From contig CAMZMU010000107.1 of assembly GCA_947311845.1 (NCBI GenBank), forward strand, positions 38,982,588-39,046,587: a stretch of DNA of 64,000 nt. Direction: 5' to 3'. Shown in pieces: positions 1-11,777 of the stretch; position 1 is the first letter of the stretch; the number at the start of each line of letters is the position of its first letter. The position numbers were made by a program, and so were the translations under genes. The DNA comes from Poa pratensis (lineage: Eukaryota; Streptophyta; Magnoliopsida; Poales; Poaceae). The notes under the pieces are model-generated. The model made no database searches. It was not told where the DNA came from and was given only the letters and a program-made list of their open reading frames with translations.

Positions 1-844
1 AAGGCACCTCGAGTTACAAGCAACCCAAGATGCAAGTTCCACACTATCCGTGTGGGGGGATTTGAAATTCCTTCGGTGGAGACGTAGATCTAGACCTCCT
101 CCTTCACTCCACAAAGTATCAAGAGGTTTGGGTGGTTGGAGTGGGAGATCTTAGTAGGTTGAAGCTTTCATCAATGGAGGAGAGAGAGCATAGGAAAACT
201 TGGTCTTCAAGTGAGGAAGAAGACCCATTTAAATAGCCCCTCCAAAAGTGGCCGTTGCGCAGCCCAGATTCCCGCGGCGGTAGTACCGCGGGGGCAGCGG
301 TTCTACCGCTGCCTTCCTTGTCTTCAATTCAAACGGCTAATTTTCTGGAGCCCGCGCCTGTCTTCAAAGCGGTACTACCGCTGGAGGCAGCGGTACCACC
401 GCTGCCCAGCGGTACTGCCGCTGCGGTACCGCTGCGGCTACCGCCCAACGCAACAGAGGGTGGAAAACAGCGGCACCTCGGGCGGTACTGCCGCTGCCCA
501 GCGGTACCACCGCTGGGGCTGGCGGTACTGCCGCGCCCAGCGGTACTACCGCTCCAGTACCGCTGGAGCTACCGCTGATGGAAACAGAAGCTGAAAAACG
601 GCGGTACCTCCAGCGGTACCGCCAGCGGTAGCTGGCTGAGCTTGCGAGGAAACCTGCGCAGCGGTACTACCGGCCCTCCTGGCGGTACTACCGCTGCCTG
701 GAGCAGAAAACAGTTAAGACCATTTTGCAAGCTCTATTCGATGACGCTTATATCAGAAAACCCTGGAAGCTCAAAATACATTGTTAGATACATAATTGTG
801 TTATCACTAACACCAAAACATCATCTAGGGAAGATGCACTTTCA
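1..844 (-). repeat. 3' LTR of the copia element (partial)
   Basis: Positions 1-844 match 10438-11267 nearly base for base, with scattered substitutions and small indels, and end with the same GATGCACTTTCA edge. The start of this LTR copy lies beyond the window. It contains a dense cluster of the imperfect palindrome GCGGTANTACCGC at about 270-705. The open frames across this GC-rich cluster are by-products of the repeats. Confidence 0.93.
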
Positions 845-1276
845 ATCTCCCCCTTTTTGGCGTTAGATGACAACACAATTATCGCAAGGCAAAAGATTTG
901 TAAAAGATAGACGGAGCTCCCCCTAGACATGTGCATTATTCATGAAATGCTTTTGAATGCACAAACGCACACAACCTAGGATCAATGCTCCCCCTAGCTT
1001 TTGCAAACTTTGCATAATATAAGATAAAGAGCTTGCAACAAAGAATAAGACATGAACAAAGATAAACATAAGCTAAGCAATTAAGGTTCACATGTCTTAC
1101 ACCACATGGAGAGATCCACAACTGAAAATAAAAGTGTTCACAAGCATAAGAAAACAAACGAATAGAACAAGCTTGTGACACACAACCCTTGCGAAACCCC
1201 GTAGAGCTACTAGATATCTCTCCCCCTTTGGCATCGAGACACCAAAAAGGGAAGACCGATGCTAACGCCCCAAGGG

Positions 1277-3043
1277 TCACTCGAAACCGAACGGAGGCTG
1301 CTGAGAGGTGACTTCATCTTCTTCATAATCTGCCCAAGTGATCACCTGCCCTGCACTGTCCTGAGCTTGCCACTCCTCCCATGGAGTGATGTTCTTCTCC
1401 GAGCCGGACTGCACTTGTTCTCCTTGAGCACGACGGTGAGCAATTTCAGCTTGGCGAGCCTTCATCGTGCTCTCATAGACATCATATTGGTTCCTCTCAA
1501 CTTTCTTGGTCAGCTTGAAGAGCTTCTTCATAGAAGTAGCCATCCAAAGGAAAGGCCCTTCCTTCTTAGTGTGAGAGGGACCGGCTTCATCCACAACTTC
1601 TTTGCTCTTCTTCTTCTTCGGATGGGGCTTAACAAGGAGCCGCTTACTCTTGTGGGGGATCCAATCCTCCGCATCCCCAAGCTCCGCAACATCGTTCTCC
1701 TCAACCCACTTCCAAATGATGATACGCATGATGAGAGGAGCAAAAGCGATGTTCTTCTTCTTGATAATGACCTCCCAAAGTTCATGCCAAATGAAATCCA
1801 TGACATCCAACTTCTTCCCTTTTCCTTGCATCTCCCTTGTGAGGAGCATAGATTTTGAGATACCATGAATTTCATCAATGTTGCCCACCTTTGGGTTGAT
1901 GGTCTCGCGATAAATCCTGTGCATGATGTCCCAAGTGGGAAAGAGTCCCTTGACTTGCCAACCTTCCACTTCTCAGCGCTCTCCGGGTCATATAAGGCAA
2001 AGCTTCTCAACTTCTGCAGCCTGCACCCCCGTATGATGACACGGAAGTGAGTATCATCAAAGTCTCGTAGAGGACGGAACCAAACTCCTCATAACCAAGC
2101 ATCTGAGCAATTGCAGACCACTTCTCTTCAAACTTCTTCTCCTTTGTCATCCATGTGATGGTGCGCTCCGTCTCATTGCCAAAGTGAACGGTGGCTAGAA
2201 ACTGAGCCACAAGCTTCTCATCAAAATCTTGTTCCAACTCCATCATGGGTAAAAGCCCAAACTCTTCGCAAATATCAAGGGCTTCTCCAAAGTAATCAAT
2301 CTTGTCCCTCATGTGATCCATATTGATGAAGTGTTGCTCCACATGGTTCTCCACCGGCTTCTTCAACAAGATCTCATTGTAGCATTGTTCTTGGAACTTG
2401 TTGTGAAAGAAAGGATTGTTGCCCCGAATGGAGGGAATTTGATCCATCCTCTCAATCACATAGCAATTGACAGCCCGCTTGACCGCAAAATCCTTGTCCG
2501 ACATCTGACTAGCAGTCTTGGTCCTCTTGGGCAGGGTCTTCTCCGGAGGTGGAAACCTCCGGCGAGTCACGGGAACCCCATCAATCTCATCTTGAATCTC
2601 ATCACACCATCGGTCCTTGGTTTCTTGCGCCCGACAGACTTGGTGCGACCACAGACGCACTACCTGTGAATAGCATGGGAGGGGCAAGCACATAGGTAAG
2701 AATGCACCATTTCATTATTTTGGAGAAAAAGACACATGTCTACAAAATTGTATGAAATTAAAACTAGAGGGAGAGTGCCAAATCTAGTGTTGGAGATGTA
2801 ACAAGAGGTAATATTATGGCTTAAAAAGCACTAACATTATCTAGGGTTACTCCTCTAAATCTAGGAAGAGGAACTTTCAATCTAGCCACAAATTTCGCAA
2901 CAAAATGATAGACAAGGTTCTAGATCCACAAATACACACATCTACCTACTCAATCTACCACGAATCCAAGAGGAACACCACTAATTTCATCTCTATCCAT
3001 CAACTAGATGAGAGAGAGGGATAGGGCATACCGGAACTCATGG
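1277..3043 (-). pseudogene. Extra ORF (aORF) of the copia element, between pol and 3' LTR
   Basis: Two long minus-strand frames, 2007-2693 and 1277-1969, read through as one broken protein of roughly 470 residues. The upstream part is charged and helical (…DKDFAVKRAVNCYV… to …TWMTKEKKFEEKWSAIAQML…). The downstream part carries a lysine-rich patch (PHPKKKKSKEV) and a C-terminal acidic tail. It resembles the 'putative plant transposon protein' type found in grass genomes; function unknown. A short first exon may start at the ATG near 3043 (Met-Ser-Ser-Gly, then a GTATGC donor) with an acceptor TTCACAG near 2662, but splicing there leads quickly to a stop, so either the junction is wrong or a frameshift follows. 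The frame change near 1970-2010 indicates decay. Same strand as pol. Confidence 0.6.
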
Positions 3044-3900
3044 CGGAGGATCGAGGAGGAGGAGAGGTGCAGGAGGCGTCCCAAGCGTGGAGGAGAAGCT
3101 CCGGGCCTGGGAGGGCTCCTTCTCGGCGGAGGATGGCCGGCGGCGGCGGGATCTTGGAGAGGAGGGCACGGGGAGGAAACGAGTGGGGAAATAACCTCCA
3201 CATCGAGTTGGCCCCGTGCCTTATCCTGGCCAAAACCCGCGAGCGGTACTACCGCTCGATCCAGCGGTAGTACCGTCCCTGGTAAAAACAGGCACAGTGG
3301 CGATACCGCGCTGCACAGTGCTGTGAAGCACGCGCAGCGGTAGTACCGCCAGGGTGCCCGGTAGTACCGGCGCCTGGGGAAAAATCAGCTAGGGCTCAAA
3401 AATGAGCCCCGAAGCCGATTTGACCGCCGTTTCCGACCATCCAAACAACCAAGAGCATGAAAAAGGCATTTTTAGAGAGAGATAGGGCTGTTTTAAGAAA
3501 GAGTGTTGGCTTGGGATAGACAAGTAGCTGAGAAAGGAGAAGAAACTCAAGTTTGCAAAAACCAAACTTGAAGACCCAAGCTTGAGTTCTCTCCCCAAAA
3601 AGAAGTCTAAAACACCAAATAAGATCCAAATAAAACCAACTCCTCAAAGGAGGAGGGCGGTGGCCTAGGCCACCATGTATGAGCAATTATCAACCCAAAA
3701 CCGCGAAGATATATCTTGGGTTTAAGGCCAATACTCATCGTTTAAGCACAATTTGTCACCGGAGTGACCAAATAAAGCACGAATTGTCTATGTGCGCATA
3801 ATAGAAGTAGTGTTGACTCATGAGTTGAGCTACACTCCCCCTATGTCCATGCATGCATCTAAACTAGTTACGATGTCTACTATGGGTACTTGTGCAAGGC
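2694..3900 (-). other. Non-coding spacer between pol and the extra ORF
   Basis: No supported coding frame. The stretch holds the presumed promoter, first exon and intron of the extra ORF and a second, smaller cluster of GCGGTANTACCGC-like palindromes at about 3238-3372. Short frames at 3396-3686 look random. Confidence 0.5.
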
Positions 3901-3902
3901 GG

Positions 3903-6025
3903 TCAAGCAAAGTTGCTCGCATCAATGACATTTAGTTCATTCCTCAACTCTCGAAATCTTGGTTCATCAAGGGCCTTGGTGAATATATCCGCAAGTTGAT
4001 CCTTGGTTCCTACAAAAGAAAGGTCAATGTTGCCCCTTTCCACGTGCTCCCGGATGAAATGATGACGAACTTCAATATGCTTCGTCTTGGCATGTTGCAC
4101 GGGGTTGTGGGCGATCTTGATAGCACTCTCATTGTCGCAAAGGAGAGGCACCTTGGTGAAGTTAATACCATAATCCTTCATAGTTTGAACCATCCATAAG
4201 AGTTGAGCACAACAACTTGCGGCGGAGATGTACTCGGCTTCGGTGGTGGAGAGAGCAACACAATTTTGCTTCTTGGAAGACCAACACACCAAGGAGCGGC
4301 CAAGAAATTGACAACTCCCGGATGTAGACTTCCTATCCTTCTTCTCTCCGGCATAATCCGCATCCGAATACCCATAAGATGAAAGCTTGAACCCTTGGGA
4401 TACCAAAGACCAAAGTTTGGGGTATGAAGCAAATATCGAAAGATGCGCTTAACCGCCACTAAGTGGCTCTCTTTGGGAGCCGCTTGATACCTTGCACACT
4501 TACCCACACTAAACATAATATCCGGTCTAGATGCACAAAGATAAAGCAAAGAACCAATCATAGAGCGATAGAGTTTTTGATCGACATCGTTACCCTCGGT
4601 GTCGGTGTGGAGGTCGACGGAGGTGGACATGGGTGTCTTGTAAGGTTTGAGCTCCGTCATCGTGAACCTCTTGAGCATGTCTTGGGTATATTTGGCTTGA
4701 TTGATGAAGGTACCTTCCCTATATTGCTTCACTTCAAATCCTAGGAAGTACTTCAACTCCCCCATCATGGACATCTCAAATTTGCTTGTCATTAGCTTTG
4801 CAAACTCATCATTGAAAGCATTGTTAGTAGAACCAAAAATGATGTCATCTACATAGAGTTGGCATATGAAAAGATTGCCACCCACCTTCTTGGTAAAGAG
4901 GGTGGGGTCAATAACACCAACTTGGAATCCACGGTCTACAAGAAACTCTCGAAGGTGCTCATACCACGCACGTGGGGCTTGTTTAAGGCCATAGAGTGCC
5001 TTGTCGAGCTTGTAAACATGGTCCGGATGGTTGGGATCCTCAAACCCGGGAGGTTGCTTAACATATACCAACTCATTAATAGGACCATTAAGGAAAGCAC
5101 TTTTAACATCCATTTGTTGCAATTTAAAGTTATGATGAGATGCATATGCAAGCAAGATGCGAATAGATTCAAGACGAGCAACGGGGGCATAGGTTTCACC
5201 GAAGTCAACACCTTCGACTTGAGAGTAGCCTTGTGCCACCAATCTTGCCTTGTTTCGAATGACAATGCCGTTCGAATCTTGCTTGTTCTTGAAGACCCAT
5301 TTGGTGCCGATGACGTTCTTGCACCCATTTGGCCTTGGCACCAACTTCCACACCTTGTTGCGCTTGAAGTTATTGAGTTCTTCATGCATGGCATCAATCC
5401 AATCATGATCTTCAAGAGCTTCATACACCTTCTTGGGCTCGATGAAGGACACAAAAGCATGGTTGGTGCTAAAGCTTGCCAATTGTTTTCTTGTGACGAC
5501 CTTGCTTTGGACACCTCCAAGAACTTTGTCCAATGTATGCTCTAAGCGAGTTAATTTTTGCTCTCTTCGCAATTCTCTTCTCTTCTTGGTCTCCTCCGAA
5601 GTTTCTTGAGAGATGACTTGATCATTTCCTTCATCATCGGAGTCATGTGCATTGTTTTGATCTTGAGCTTGATCTTGATGAGGACCACCTTGATCTTGTT
5701 CTTGATCATTGTCGTGTGCACCATCTAGAGCTTGGTCTTGAACATCAAGTTGTGGAGAGGAACCACTAGGTTGATCTTGTTCTTGACCTTGCTCACTTGT
5801 TTGAGGGCTCGGAGTTTGTTCTTGGTTACGGGGAGGATCTTGAGTTGGTGATGGTATGACTTGAGGAGGAGCTCGAGGAGGATCTTGAACTTGAGGAGGA
5901 TCCTCTTCAATGGGACGAATGTCCCCAATTGCCATCCTTCTTAGAGCGAGCTCCATAGGTACATCACCTACAACATTAGGATCAACTTGCCCCACTTGGG
6001 AGCCATTATCCTCATCAAACTTCAC
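3903..6025 (-). pseudogene. Copia reverse transcriptase and RNase H (frameshifted)
   Basis: The minus-strand frame 4178-6025 starts with a glutamine/aspartate-rich linker and then shows the copia RT hallmarks in order: [43 protein letters not shown] and the catalytic LYVDDIIFG. At about 4400 the frame shifts and RNase H continues in 3903-4406 ([46 protein letters not shown]). Both domains are nearly full length, so the copy is broken only recently or at few points. Confidence 0.9.
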
Positions 6026-7290
6026 GTCACTAGATTCTTCAACTTGACCGGTGGTCTTGTTGTAGACTCTATAGCCGTGAGAGTTTGTGGAGTAACCAAC
6101 AAAGATACCCTCTATAGATCTAGTTCAAACTTAGATAACCGGTTACCTTTCTTGCGAATGAAGCACTTGCATCCAAAGACACGAAAATAAGAAAGATCCG
6201 GTTTCTTCCCAAGAAGAATCTCATATGGGGTCTTGTTCAATAGCTTGCGGAGAAATAACCGATTTGTTGCATGACAAGCGGTGGAGATGGCTTCGGCCCA
6301 AAAGTTAACGGAGAAGCATACTCCGCAATCATGGTCCTAGCCGCATCCATAAGAGTCCGGTTCTTCCTCTCCGCAACACCATTTTGTTGAGGGGTGTATG
6401 GAGTGGAATATTGATGAGCAATCCCTCTTCACTAAGAAACCCCTCCACGGTGTAGTTCTTGAATTCGGACCCATTGTCACTTCGAATTGTCATGATCTTC
6501 TCTTGATATTGGCGTTGAGACATGTTGATGAAGTCAATGACTCTTTGTTGAGTCTCACTCTTTTCTTGAAGAAATAGACCCATGTGTATCTTGAATAGTC
6601 ATCAACAATCACCAAGCAATACTTCTTCCCACCAAGACTATCATAAGATAATGGACCAAAAAGGTCCAAATGAATGAGCTCAAGAATCTTGTTGGTGGTA
6701 ATCTTCGTCTTTGGTGGATGGGCTTCTCCATGTTGCTTTCCTAGAACGCATGATCTACACACACGATCTTTGGAAAACTTAATATCGGTTAGTCCAAGAA
6801 TGTGATTACCACTTTGAAGATCATGGAGTGTTCTCATATTGGTGTGGGCTAGTCGGCGGTGCCAAAGCCAACCCACATCAACTTTAGCCATTAGACAAGT
6901 CGCGGCCGACATGCTCTCTTTCGAGAAATCAAGCACATACATGCCGTACTCGACATGTCCAACAAAGACTACTTTAAGAGATCCCTTCACGGTGATGATC
7001 ACACTCTCGTCATCAAAATAACACCCATAACCACTTTTAGTAAGTTGATAGACGGAGAGTAAGTTGTAACCAAGGGACTCAACGACAAGTACATTCTTGA
7101 TAGAGACTTCTCTAGCAACAACGACCTTGCCTCGTCCCAATACCTTAAGCTCGCGGTTGTCACCAATTTTGACTCGTGAATATTGAGGTAGAGGAGGTTC
7201 AATATCATCCACCAAGTCAATGCGTCCGGTCATGTGTTGGGATGCGCCACTATCCACCGTCCATCGACCCGCACCGGACGCCACACCCTA
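6026..7290 (-). pseudogene. Copia protease and integrase (frameshifted)
   Basis: Minus frame 6490-7284 opens with the aspartic protease active site VDSGASQHMTG, followed by the pre-integrase zinc region (LWHRRLAHTN … CRSCVLGKQ) and the first catalytic aspartates of the integrase core (LDLFGPLS, VDDYSRYTW). The frame breaks near 6540 and continues at 6329-6583 with SDNGSEFKN, then breaks again before the catalytic glutamate region near 6370, where the nucleotide sequence still encodes a recognisable NGVAER-like stretch in another frame. The remainder of the integrase C-terminus lies between 6026 and 6330 in broken frames. Confidence 0.88.
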
Positions 7291-7297
7291 CAAGGAA

Positions 7298-8614
7298 TCA
7301 AGTCTTTGATTTAGGTACCCATTTTTCGATGGGTCCTTTCTTGTTAGTCACAAGGGTCTTAGGAACCCAAATAGCCCAATGATAATCATCACCATAAGAA
7401 GTGCCAACATATTTAGCATAAACATGACCATCTCTAGATTTCATAAGAACATAAGATGGGTTATATTTGCCGGCAAAGTCATTATGGGTAGGAAGGTCCC
7501 TTGTGACCTCACCACCCACAATGGTGTTGGTCTCCTTCTCTTTAGCCAACTCCCCCTCCTTCACAAAGATAATAGCTTTTGAAGAGGGAGAAGACTTCTT
7601 CTTCTTGTTGTTCTTCTTCTTTGACTTGGTAGAGAAACCAAGTCCTTCTTTTCCAATTTGATCCTTTTGATTGCTCAAAAGGTCATTGAGGTTCTTTTCT
7701 CCTTGGGCACAAGCCATAATGCCCTTCTCAAGTTGAGATTTCAACTTAGCATTCTCTTCAACAAGGTTAGCATGCTCACAACAAATAATAGATTTAGCAA
7801 TAATTTCATTTGATGTGGAGCAATAACTTCTTTCACTTGTTGACCTAGGAATTGATCATGAGACTTCTCAAGTTTGGCAAAAGACTCTTTGAGGGTTTTG
7901 AGTTCCTCATCAAGTCTCTTGTTTTCCTTCTCAAGTCTAGCATGTTCAATGCCTAGCTCAAGCTTCTCATTCTTATAGACTTTAGAAGTAGCAAGAGCAT
8001 GTTCATGATCCTTTTTAACTCTAGACATGTCAATAGCATAGGATTCCTCGGAATTAGATAGGGCCTCCTCAAGGGACCTTCTACGAGTTTGCTCCTTTTC
8101 AAGAGCAATAGCGAAATCCGCTATCTCATTAGCATAGTCAACCTCACGGTTTGCCATGCCCGAAATGATCTCCTCCTTTTGATCTACAAGAGAGTTAGTT
8201 TCCTCAAGTTGCTCCAAAAGAGCATCAACATTCACTTTGTCTTCTCCTTTAAGATTGCTAGCCACAGTCCACCTCATTTGGACTTTGGGGCTCCTTCACA
8301 ACATTCTCTACACAATCCAATAAGGAAGGAGGTGTAGAGGCAATAGGTTTAGGAGAAGGAGTTACCGAGGTGGCTTTTGCCATGAGACATGTGTAGGGAA
8401 TGGACTCATTTTCATTGGGGGATTCAAATAGGGATGACGGTGTAGAGGAAGGTGTAGCTATGGCAATGCGAGCGGTAGCTACAACTTCATCTTCATCTTC
8501 ATCACCGGACATGTATTCTTCCAAAACTTTTCTATCTTGAACACACAAGGCATTGGTAACCCTCTTCTTCACGTAGTTCTTGTTGCCGTTGCCCTTGGAC
8601 TTGTCTTTTCTCAC
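7298..8614 (-). pseudogene. Copia gag-pol linker with coiled coil
   Basis: Three overlapping minus frames (8258-8614, 7741-8277, 7298-7744) form the stretch between the zinc knuckle and the protease. The middle part is a long charged heptad-rich coiled coil (…KENKRLDEELKTLKESF…), and the last part has a lysine tract (KKKNNKKKKS). No enzyme motif is seen. A coiled-coil segment here is common in long SIRE-type polyproteins. Frame changes at each junction show small indels. Confidence 0.65.
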
Positions 8615-9937
8615 AAGCTTGCCATTGTGGTCCTCTCGATTCTCCCAAGGACAATCGGCAATGTAGTGATTGAGATTACTACAATTATAGCAAGTCTTTG
8701 GACGGTCTCCTCTTGGTCTTGCAACGAAGTTCTTCTTAGCAAAAGGTCTTGAAGATCTCTTGGAACGGTTGCCCCAATAGGCTCTTGAAGCAAGGCCATG
8801 TGCTCACAATAGTCTTTCTTGTGTCCTCCGTATCCTCCTCTTCACCTCCATGTTCAAACTCTTCTTCACTAGTGATGGTGGTGGACTTCAAAGCGACATT
8901 TGGAGATTGTCCCGCAAGTCCCCTTTGCCGAGCTTGAGCATGAATAGAGCTCTTGACAACCATCCCAATGGATACAAACTCGTTGAGCACGGTGTTGGAG
9001 TCAAGTGTTGAGAAGTCCGGTCTTGATCGAATGGTTTGAGCTAAGCCTTGATTTGAGGGAGTGATGGCCTTGAGAAATTTGCGCTTGATCCAATTATCAC
9101 TAATCTTCTCAAAACCGAAATCATTCAAGGTGATGGCAAGAGCGGAGAGTCTTCGATAGAGATCTTCGGGGGTCTCATCTTCATTCATCACAAACTCATC
9201 GGCTTCATCTTGAACCGCTTCATACTTGGAAAGTTGAATGCTTTTGTTCCCCAAGAACAAGTTATGAAGATTCTCCCAACATTGCTTTGCCGTCGTGCAC
9301 ATACGGATATGCGTGCGATAAGTTGGGCTTGCGGCCGTTTGTATCATGTGCATGGCGGTGGCGTTGAGTTGATGATTGGCCTTCTCCGTTGGAGTCATGT
9401 TGTGTGGGTCTTGAGGATGGAAGCCTTGCTCTAAAATGTCAATCAAGAAAACACAACAACTAGACATGTGTGAACGCATAGAGAATTGCCAATTAGGAAA
9501 GTCTTTTGGATCAAGCTTAGGAGGTGCGCCCATATTGGCGATGTGTGGCGGAGAGACGTGTTGGTGGATTGTGTTATACACTTGTTCCGGTGGAACATTA
9601 GCATACACCCCCGGCGGCTTCCTTGGGGTTGAGTTACCATCCTCGGAGTTCTTTGTTTCGGGATTGGCTTGCGCCTTTCCGTCCGCATTGACAATACCCG
9701 TAGAAGGAAGAGTATCTAACTTCCCGGGACATTTTCCAAGGAGGGTAAATCAACCTTAGGAGGATCCGGTTTCCCTAGGAACTCCTTGAACATTTCTCGC
9801 ATCGATTCCTTCATGCTTATGTTGAGGTTGGTAGTGATCTCGGTATTGAGATTCGATATCTCACTCTTGAGTTCACTAACAACCTCACCAAAGCGTTCAT
9901 TAGTAACCGATGCGAGAGGGTCCACGACGTCCGACAT
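8615..9937 (-). pseudogene. Copia Gag with CCHC zinc knuckle
   Basis: Gag begins at the ATG at 9937, about 40 bases inside the primer binding site, with a short helical segment (9716-9937), a frameshift, and the main capsid-like domain at 8736-9608 (KLDPKDFPNWQFSMRSHM, YRTHIRMCTTAKQCWENL, DETPEDLYRRLSALA). A perfect C-x2-C-x4-H-x4-C knuckle (CYNCSNLNHYIADC) lies at 8651-8692 in a different frame from the capsid part, so at least two indels separate start, capsid and knuckle. Gag packages the element's RNA into virus-like particles in the cytoplasm. Confidence 0.85.
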
Positions 9938-9973
9938 ATTCTCTTAGGCGGTGAAGCCTTAGATAAGAGACGA

Positions 9974-9986
9974 GGCTCTGATACCA
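9974..9986 (-). other. Primer binding site, initiator tRNA-Met type
   Basis: Reading on the minus strand, the bases just inside the 5' LTR are TGGTATCAGAGCC, the standard plant copia primer site complementary to the 3' end of initiator tRNA-Met. Two bases (AT) separate it from the LTR edge at 9989. Confidence 0.92.
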
Positions 9987-9988
9987 AT

Positions 9989-11267
9989 TGAAAGATCGAT
10001 ATGTCGACTAGAGGGGGGGTGATTAGGCGACTACCAAATTTTAATTCTTTTTCGATTAATTAAGGCTTGAGCAAAGTATAACAAGGTTGACTAGATGTGC
10101 ACTAGTGAGCAACCTATGTGATACAAGCAAGGTAAGCAACGTAGCGGAAGCAACAAGTAAAGGATAGAAGTAACCGCAAAGTGGAGACACGGAGATGTTT
10201 CCCGTAGTTCCTTCCCAAGGGAAGTACGTCTACGTTGGAGGAGTGTGGAGCCACCTAGGCGCTCCAATAGCACGGATGTGCTCACTCTATTCTCCGTGAG
10301 CTTTACCCGTGGGGGTTCGGCTCATTCACTATGAGGTCACCTTGATGGCGTTGACCAAGCCGGTACACAAAGGTCGGGGAACTCCACAATGAGTTGAAGC
10401 CTCCCAACAATGCCTCGGACTTCCTCCGAGACTCACAAAGGCACCTCGAGTTACAAGCAACCCAAGATGCAAGTTCCACACTATCCGTGTGGGGGGATTT
10501 GAAATTCCTTCGGTGGAGATGTAGATCTAGACCTCCTCCTTCACTCCACAAAGTATCAAGAGGTTTGGGTGGTTGGAGTGGGAGATCTTAGTAGGTTGAA
10601 GCTTTCATCAATGGAGGAGAGAGAGCATAGGAAAACTTAGTCTTCAAGTGGGAAGAAGACCCTTTAAATAGCCCTCCAAAAGTGGCCGTTGCGCAGCCAG
10701 ATTCCCGCGGCGGTAGTACCGCTGGGGGCAGCGGTACTACCGCTGCCTTCTTCGTCTTCAATTCAAACGGCTCGAATTCTGGAGCCCGCGCCTGTCTTCA
10801 AAGCGGTACTACCGCTGGAGGCAGCGGTACCACCGCTGCCCAGCGGTACTGCCGCTGCGGTACCGCTGCGGCTACCGCCCAACGCAACAGAGGGTGGAAA
10901 ACAGCGGCACCTCGGGCGGTACTGCCGCTGCCCAGCGGTACCACCGCTGGGGCTGGCGGTACTGCCGCTGCCCAGCGGTACTACCGCTCCAGTACCGCTG
11001 GGCTACCGCTGAGGAAACGCGCAGCTGTCCATCAGCGGTAGCTCCAGCGGTAGCTGGCTGAGCTTGCGAGGAAACTCTGCGCAGCGGTACTACCGGCCCT
11101 CCTGGCGGTACTACCGCTGCCTGGAGCAGAAAACAGTTAAGACCATTTTGCAAGCTCTATTCGATGACGCTTATATCAGAAAACCCTGGAAGCTCAAAAT
11201 ACATTGTTAGATACATAATTGTGTTATCACTAACACCAAAAAATCATCTAGGGAAGATGCACTTTCA
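9989..11267 (-). repeat. 5' LTR of the copia element (1279 bp, complete)
   Basis: The LTR is bounded by TG…CA on the minus strand (TGAAAGTGCATC at 11267, …CTTTCA at 9989), with the primer site adjacent. A TATTTAAAGG box on the minus strand at 10661-10671 is a likely promoter TATA element; the same site is present in the other LTR at about 230. The GCGGTANTACCGC palindrome cluster lies at about 10711-11125. Differences from the 3' LTR include substitutions and several short indels. Confidence 0.92.
10661..10671 (-). promoter_or_regulatory. Putative TATA box in copia 5' LTR
   Basis: The minus strand reads CTATTTAAAGG here, inside the 5' LTR and conserved in the 3' LTR (CTATTTAAATG near 230-241). 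It is the only A/T-rich box in a GC-rich part of the LTR and is placed to start transcription towards gag. Confidence 0.45.
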
Positions 11268-11774
11268 CCAGCCTACGTCCACTGCGCCGAGCACGCCCAT
11301 TGACCTGGAGAACGCCGAGACTGCTGCGACGGCCATCGACCTGGAGGATGCCACGCCCGTCGTCGACCTCGAGGCCGCCGAGACTGCCACTCCGAGCTCG
11401 GTGTCAGCTCCGACCACCACGCCCATCGTCGACGTCGACTCTGACGCCGCGGCGTCGCCGGCCTCTGTCTGATCTGTGCATCAGCAGAATGCCGAATGTG
11501 GCCGTGATCGCCCGACTGTGGCTTGATCGAGACTATTTGATCGCCCAACTGTGGCGTTTTTTTTGTAATGATTGCCCAACTATGGCTGCTGTGATCGCCG
11601 AACTCGGGCTATTTTTTGGGGTGCGGGAAGAAGAAATTTCGAATTTATGGGCCATGTGTTTTCCTGGGCCGCCGAACGGCTGGTGAAATCGCCCCCCAGG
11701 TTTTGGTGCGGGCGGCGCTAACGCTAAAAAGTGCCGCACCAAAACCTAGGGGGGCCGAATGGCTGGAGATGCCC
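11268..11774 (+). mobile_element. Right end of a PIF/Harbinger-like DNA transposon, interrupted by the copia element
   Basis: Immediately after the copia LTR a plus-strand open frame continues as Pro/Thr/Asp-rich sequence (TAIDLEDATPVVDLEAAE…) and stops at 11472: a 3' coding end cut by the insertion. It is followed by an AT-rich 3' region, a strong hairpin at 11692-11754 and an end reading GGCTGGAGATGCCC at 11761-11774 followed by TAA. GGGCATCTCCAGCC termini beside a TAA/TTA target are typical of Harbinger-like elements of grasses. The left half would lie left of the window. The protein end itself is not recognised. Confidence 0.45.
11692..11754. repeat. Hairpin-forming inverted repeat
   Basis: The arms CCCCCCAGGTTTTGGTGCGG (11692-11711) and CCGCACCAAAACCTAGGGGGG (11734-11754) are complementary apart from one bulged base, with a loop of 22 bases. 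It lies just inside the transposon terminus at 11774 and is probably a subterminal inverted repeat. Confidence 0.75.
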
Positions 11775-11777
11775 TAA

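Larger units (their letters stand above)
1..11267 (-). mobile_element. Ty1-copia LTR retrotransposon, SIRE/Maximus-like, left end cut by window
   Basis: The element runs on the minus strand: 5' LTR at 9989-11267, initiator-Met-type primer site just inside it, then gag, zinc knuckle, coiled-coil linker, protease, integrase, reverse transcriptase, RNase H, a non-coding spacer, an extra ORF and the 3' LTR at 1-844. The order protease-integrase-RT-RNase H defines Ty1-copia. The long gag, the coiled-coil linker and the extra ORF after pol fit the SIRE/Maximus lineage (family assignment from memory). Several frameshifts break the polyprotein, so this copy is probably not autonomous. The target site duplication cannot be checked because the left end lies outside the window. 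Confidence 0.9.

Noticed and set aside
211..866. Plus-strand coding frames rich in Arg, Gly and Thr
   Set aside because: They translate the palindrome cluster of the LTR, overlap in several frames, and appear in altered form in the other LTR.
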